A program made the translations under genes and the position numbers. The notes beneath the pieces were generated by a model, which was given only the letters and a program-made list of their open reading frames with translations, made no database searches and was not told where the DNA came from. Shown here in pieces: positions 60,823-64,000 of a DNA stretch of 64,000 nt (its first letter is position 1; each line of letters begins with the position of its first letter). The stretch is taken from NCBI GenBank assembly GCA_947089425.1, contig CAMUKG010000007.1, positions 1 through 64,000 on the forward strand, given 5' to 3'. Source of the stretch: an uncultured Clostridia bacterium. Its GTDB lineage: Bacteria > Bacillota > Clostridia > Christensenellales > Pumilibacteraceae.

Positions 60823-62076
60823 ATGAGAATTGAAGATTTTGCGCTGAAAGAATTTGCGTTCGAAAACACGGTTGAATGCGATTGCGGAGGACATTCGCTC
60901 ATAACGCGTGTGGCGGCGGGCGACGGAGTAGCCGAAATAGCCGCGCTATTGCCCAAAGGTTCGGTGGCGGCTGTAATTTCCGAAAGCGAAGATTTTGTCC
61001 GCGATTTTACCCGCGCGCTTAGGCGGCAAGGTGTGGGAGTTCGTTTCGTGCCCCCGCAAACGAGCGAGAGAGAACTGCAAGCTACCGAAATCGGCGACGA
61101 AGTGCGCCTAATAATTGCTTATGGCGGCGAACTCGAAGCCGATTGCGCCAAACGACTCGGAAAATTGCGCGAATTGCCAGTGTTCGTTTGTGTGTGTTCG
61201 CCCGATGCGGTTACCGTGCTCGACGACTATTGCGAACTTTGGGAAAACGGCTTGCTTGTGCTTAAAGAGGGCGTCGTTCCCGTAGGAGTGGCGCTCGAAC
61301 GAAATAAGCTTATTGAATCGCGTCGCTTGCCGTCTTCGTTCGGCGGCATTTGCGCGGTCGCGTCGGGATTATTCGACCGCGAGGCTTGCGCTCGCGCGAC
61401 GGGCAAAACGCGCTGCCCGTATGTTAGAGAGACTGCGTTTGACCTATTGTATTCCGCCCTCGACGTTGCGGCGAAAAAAGAGCGCACGGGTGCGGACTTG
61501 CCGCTCTCTTTCGCCGAAATAGCTTTAAAGTTGGCGCTTCTCTCTCAAGCCGACGGCGGCGGCTTTGTGCGGGGCGCCGCCGACGAATGCGCTTGCGCGG
61601 CAAGCTCGCTATTTAAGCATGAGGAGAGAAAACCTCTTTCGCGCGGAGAGTTTGCGTATGTGTTCGGTGCTGTGCTTTCAAACGTTTATTGCGAATTTGC
61701 GCGTATGCCGCGAGCGTTTACTCCTCCGCCCGACAATAATCTGCGAGCGGAGAGAATTAGCGAGTATTTCGGGCTAGACGAGCTTTCGGCTGCTAAGCTT
61801 GCAGTGGGTAGGATGAAAAACTTGGGGCTCGCCGTCTACCGAGTGCACGAATACGCCGATGAGCTTTGCGAAGTTGCCGAAGAGTCGGCGCGAATGTTTG
61901 CCGACGCGAAACGGCTTTTCAAGCGTATGTATTCAGACGACGGATACGGGCTAACAAGCATTATAGACGCGTCCGACGTTAAAACGGCGCTCGCGCTTGC
62001 GCCCGACCTATATCCCGTGCGAGGGAGCGCTCTCGCTTTAATGCGCGAGTTCGGACTTTTGGAAAGATATTTATAA
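60823..62076 (+). CDS. Divergent glycerol-1-phosphate dehydrogenase/Fe-ADH-like protein
   Basis: 417 residues with the layout of the AraM/EgsA branch of the iron-alcohol-dehydrogenase fold. A Rossmann-like half (GSVAAVISESEDFVRDFTRALR; IIAYGGELEADCAKRLG) is followed by a helical half. In that half LPSSFGGICAVASGLFDREACARATGK occupies the place of the usual GLGDVLGK block, and IALKLALLSQADGGGF, RGAADECACAASSLFK and LSRGEFAYVFGAVLSNVY those of the SRPASGSEH and LHGxQVG blocks. The metal-binding Asp and His residues of active enzymes are not in the expected places, so the protein is probably inactive as a dehydrogenase or has another role. This assignment is by pattern only. CGGAGGAC precedes the ATG. 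A remnant HAD phosphatase follows. Confidence 0.45.
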   Translation: MRIEDFALKEFAFENTVECDCGGHSLITRVAAGDGVAEIAALLPKGSVAAVISESEDFVRDFTRALRRQGVGVRFVPPQTSERELQATEIGDEVRLIIAYGGELEADCAKRLGKLRELPVFVCVCSPDAVTVLDDYCELWENGLLVLKEGVVPVGVALERNKLIESRRLPSSFGGICAVASGLFDREACARATGKTRCPYVRETAFDLLYSALDVAAKKERTGADLPLSFAEIALKLALLSQADGGGFVRGAADECACAASSLFKHEERKPLSRGEFAYVFGAVLSNVYCEFARMPRAFTPPPDNNLRAERISEYFGLDELSAAKLAVGRMKNLGLAVYRVHEYADELCEVAEESARMFADAKRLFKRMYSDDGYGLTSIIDASDVKTALALAPDLYPVRGSALALMREFGLLERYL

Positions 62077-62107
62077 AATCGAGCAAAAACGAAAAGAATT
62101 TGAGAAT

Positions 62108-62141
62108 ATAGTAGCAAATAGTAGAAGATAGTAGCAAATAG
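62108..62141 (+). repeat. Short direct repeat
   Basis: ATAGTAGCAAATAG occurs twice (62108-62121 and 62128-62141), 20 bases apart, in a purine-rich stretch with several GAAGAA/AAAAACGAA runs (62077-62220). Confidence 0.6.
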
Positions 62142-62230
62142 CGGATAATCGAAGAAAAACAAACAAAAACGAAGAAAAAAGAAGAATTACGGAGAATAAC
62201 GAATAAATTAGAGCGTGGTGAAATGATAGG

Positions 62231-62431
62231 GTTGAACATTGCGCAGTGGCGGGCGACAGACTTTCCGCCGATATGGAGTTTGCAATGCGCGGCGGCATGA
62301 CTAGCGTTTTAGTGCTCACCGGCTACACTACCAAGTCGGACGCTCGAAAATATCATAGAATGCCCGACTATGTTTTCAGCGACATAGGCGAGTCCGGCGA
62401 CGCGGTGATAAGCGATTCCGAAAAATTTTAA
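62231..62431 (+). pseudogene. Remnant of a HAD-IIA (NagD/AraL-like) phosphatase
   Basis: About 62 codons, reading VAGDRLSADMEFAMRGGMTSVLVLTGYTTKSDARKYHRMPDYVFSDIGE in frame, match only the C-terminal end of the HAD-IIA family (the acidic GDRLxTD motif, then GMTSVLVLTG and PDYVF). The rest of the gene, with the nucleophile Asp motif, is missing; purine-rich filler precedes it. No start codon with a ribosome site is convincing. In Bacillus subtilis the AraL HAD phosphatase is a neighbour of AraM, which fits the divergent AraM-like gene just upstream. I read this as a decayed partner gene. Confidence 0.7.
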
Positions 62432-62453
62432 TACAATTTTAATCTTCTGCTAA

Positions 62454-62750
62454 TTGCCTTAAAATGACTTTCTTTTATTATATAAGCAGAGTATTCTATA
62501 CTTGAACCCGATTTTCGGGGGGCAAAGCAAACGAAATTGCTTTGTTAAAGTCGCTCGGAGTGGAGAGCACACCGTCGCGCCTTTGCCTCGCACTTTCGCT
62601 TGTTTGCTCCCCGAAAATTGCTTTGCACTTTGGGGCAATAAATTGCGAGCTATTTGCGGTGGGAGCACCCGAAGACGTACTAATCGGTACTTCGAGGGTG
62701 CTCACGGCGGAAAGAGCCGCAATTTACGCCCCAAAGCGGGTTCGAATATA
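62454..62750 (+). other. Hairpin-rich non-coding stretch, possible structured RNA
   Basis: The stretch between the HAD remnant and yyaC holds a long, interrupted hairpin. CTTTGGGGC (62628-62636) pairs with GCCCCAAAG (62728-62736), TAAATTGCG (62639-62647) with CGCAATTTA (62718-62726), and GAGCACCC (62663-62670) with GGGTGCTC (62696-62703), all without mismatch. An outer pair GAACCCG / CGGGTTC (62504-62510, 62737-62743) and TTTTCGGGG / CCCCGAAAA add to it. TTGCCT at 62454 and TATATA near 62479 could be a promoter. A 69-codon frame (62542-62751) crosses it with plausible codon use, so an old gene remnant is the alternative. No known RNA class was recognised. Confidence 0.5.
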
Positions 62751-62761
62751 AAATGCTCTGC

Positions 62762-63304
62762 TTAGTGAGGTTGAAAGCGCGAAGAGGATTTGCGCACCGA
62801 AGAGGATAGCGCGATAGCGAGCGCGTCGGCGATTTCGGCGGCAAGGGCGTACACGAGCCCGAGTCTTACCGAATAGAGGTTGTCCGAACTTCCCGTGGTT
62901 ACCGTTGCGGTCACGCTCACGTCTCCCACTTTGGGAAGAGTCTTTCCGCAGGCAAGACCGGGACGCAAACTTCCTTTTTTAACGCGCACGGTGCCGAGTT
63001 CTTCTATGTCGCCCACGCAAGAATCTACCGCTATAATCTTGCGCCCCGCATACATGCGTTTTATATTGAGCATGGTGTCGGACAGATTTAGCGCCGTAAC
63101 GGGCTCGCGGAGAGTCCCGAACACAGCGCAGTCTTCTCGGCGGGAAGAAAGCATGTGCCCCACGAGCGGACCTATGCAGTCGCCGGTGACGCGGTCGGAG
63201 CCTATGCACAGCACAACGGGCGGACGGCGAAGCGAGCCGAGTGCGTCGCATAAATCGGCGACGGTTCGGTTGGGGCTAATCGGTTTAACGTTTTCTTTTT
63301 TCAT
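62762..63304 (-). CDS. yyaC: YyaC-type spore protein
   Basis: A 180-residue protein of the YyaC family, related to the GPR spore protease and hydrogenase-maturation protease fold. PPVVLCIGSDRVTGDCIGPLVGHML (about 28-52), AVFGTLREPVTALNL and KIIAVDSCVGDIEELGTVRV, then SLRPGLACGKTLPKVGDVSVTA, match its pattern. It is made during sporulation in Bacillus and its biochemical role is not settled. Its presence points to a spore-forming ancestry. It is divergent from the CvpA gene, with about 110 bases between them. Confidence 0.88.
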   Translation of the reverse strand: MKKENVKPISPNRTVADLCDALGSLRRPPVVLCIGSDRVTGDCIGPLVGHMLSSRREDCAVFGTLREPVTALNLSDTMLNIKRMYAGRKIIAVDSCVGDIEELGTVRVKKGSLRPGLACGKTLPKVGDVSVTATVTTGSSDNLYSVRLGLVYALAAEIADALAIALSSSVRKSSSRFQPH

Positions 63305-63416
63305 ACGGGTTGATTGTTGCCCGCAAGCAAAGCCTTTATACGTTTAAAAAGCGAAAATAAGGCAATATTTATTTAAAAGTTCAGTGCCGCAAAATGCGGC
63401 GGGAGGTTGCCTCGTT

Positions 63417-64000
63417 ATGTCTTGGCTCGATTTGGCAATAATAGTCGTGGTGGTGCTCGGCGCTTTAATAGGATTATGGCGCGGGTTCTTTAAATCGGTG
63501 ATTTCGCTGTTCGGTTGGCTCGTATCGTTCATTATAGCGTTTTTTATCACGAAGCCGATTGTGGGCGCTCTTTTAGATGCCGAAAAGGTGAAAAATTTTG
63601 TTGTGGGTAGCGGAAGCGGCTGGTCGCTGTATAATTGGATATATCGCAGTTTGCCCGACCTTTCGAGCGGCTTTTGGAGCAAGCTCTTAAAATCGCTTAT
63701 AAATGTGGCTACCGACATGGCGGCGAGCGGCAACGGCGACGTGAACACAAACGTGGCTTTGATGCTTGCAAACGGCGTATTCAGCGTAATCGTTTGCTTG
63801 GGAATCTTAATTGTTATACGCTTTCTGCTTCTTTTGTTCACAATGTTTGCAAACGCAATGACGAAAGATAAGCTTGCGGGCGCGGCTAACCGCTTGTTCG
63901 GGCTATTGATAGGCGCGGTTAAGGGTTTCGGCTTTGTTTGCGTTATGATGGTGTTCATGACATTTTTAATGGGAGTCGGCTTTATGGCTCCCGTGCGCGA
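63417..64000 (+). CDS. CvpA family membrane protein, 5' part
   Basis: The 194 codons present run off the window end. The start is ATG 63417 after GGGAGG. MSWLDLAIIVVVVLGALIGLWRGFFKSVISLFGWLVSFIIAFFIT is the classic N-terminus of CvpA/colicin V production proteins, with two membrane segments. A third segment (FSVIVCLGILIVIRFLLLLFTMF) and LAGAANRLFGLLIGAVKGFGFVCVMMVFM follow. Its function in Gram-positive bacteria is unknown; in others it supports envelope homeostasis. No stop codon is seen before 64000. Confidence 0.9.
   Translation, partial: MSWLDLAIIVVVVLGALIGLWRGFFKSVISLFGWLVSFIIAFFITKPIVGALLDAEKVKNFVVGSGSGWSLYNWIYRSLPDLSSGFWSKLLKSLINVATDMAASGNGDVNTNVALMLANGVFSVIVCLGILIVIRFLLLLFTMFANAMTKDKLAGAANRLFGLLIGAVKGFGFVCVMMVFMTFLMGVGFMAPVR

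Noticed and set aside
62728..62750. tRNA or tmRNA T-arm suggested by GCGGGTTCGAATA
   Set aside because: No acceptor, D or anticodon arm can be drawn around it and no CCA end follows. The bases are part of a longer nested hairpin.
62502..62765. An 87-codon frame over the hairpin-rich stretch
   Set aside because: It is basic and cysteine-rich without any motif, and the overlapping 62542 frame has more natural codons. Neither has a ribosome site, so neither is called as a gene.

Overview
The window looks like part of a chromosome from an endospore-forming or formerly spore-forming Bacillota lineage, most likely an uncultured clostridial one. Evidence is the clostridial order of the ribosomal protein and secY-adk-map-KOW-infA-rpmJ-rpsM-rpsK-rpsD-rpoA-rplQ block, a Firmicutes-type L10 leader, clostridial families (DUF5685, DUF1385, QueH, DUF1858, YidD, PrsA-like foldase), a YyaC-type spore protein, and large exported proteins with InlB-type repeats. 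Base composition is roughly balanced by eye, with AT-richer patches at about 30.5-31.8 kb and 33.8-39.8 kb. I would not name a genus.

Layout. 0-7.4 kb: tail of a PLP aminotransferase, a small P-loop protein, thrC-trpS, a DUF5685 protein, an SPFH/band-7 membrane protein, a J-domain protein and a small membrane protein. 7.7-8.0 kb: a short HTH regulator with a palindromic operator in front of it. 8.1-12.2 kb: rpmG-secE-nusG, rplK-rplA, and an L10 leader with rplJ and rplL. 12.2-23.3 kb: an uninterrupted S10/spc operon from rpsJ to secY. 23.5-29.1 kb: adk, map, a KOW protein, infA, rpmJ and the alpha operon to rplQ. The usual rpoB-rpoC-rpsL-rpsG-fusA-tuf block between rplL and rpsJ is absent. 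29.3-33.7 kb: a lipoprotein, yidD, then a minus-strand group (GNAT acetyltransferase, cupin, thioredoxin, M20 dipeptidase). 33.9-47.6 kb: two very large paralogous exported proteins, one with a lipoprotein upstream and a long glycine-asparagine tail, the other with InlB-type repeats. They flank gltX, a TetR regulator and dnaA. 47.8-58.6 kb: rpmE, a DUF1385-PrmC fusion, prfA, queH, uvrC, a DUF1858 protein, pth and mfd. 58.7-64 kb: a PrsA-like lipoprotein, a divergent G1P-dehydrogenase-like protein with a broken HAD phosphatase remnant after it, a structured non-coding stretch, yyaC (minus strand) and the start of a CvpA-family gene cut by the window end.

Most genes are translation, secretion and envelope housekeeping: ribosome assembly, the SecYE and YidD insertion route, PrsA-type folding, release-factor methylation (PrmC acting on RF1), peptidyl-tRNA recycling, and transcription-coupled repair (Mfd) with excision (UvrC).

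The least ordinary material is the following. (1) A four-copy family of about 125-base hairpin elements (here called R1) that starts at or within a few bases of the stop codon of the upstream gene and keeps its stems through compensatory changes. Each copy is followed by TCATTGCGAG-type palindromic repeats (R2). (2) The pair of giant exported paralogs with a shared N-terminal module and a shared 18-base promoter box, one carrying a polyglycine-type tail and a frameshift. (3) The missing rpoBC-str block and a promoter-proximal terminator in front of rpsJ. (4) The DUF1385-PrmC fusion. (5) A hairpin-rich stretch at 62.5-62.75 kb.
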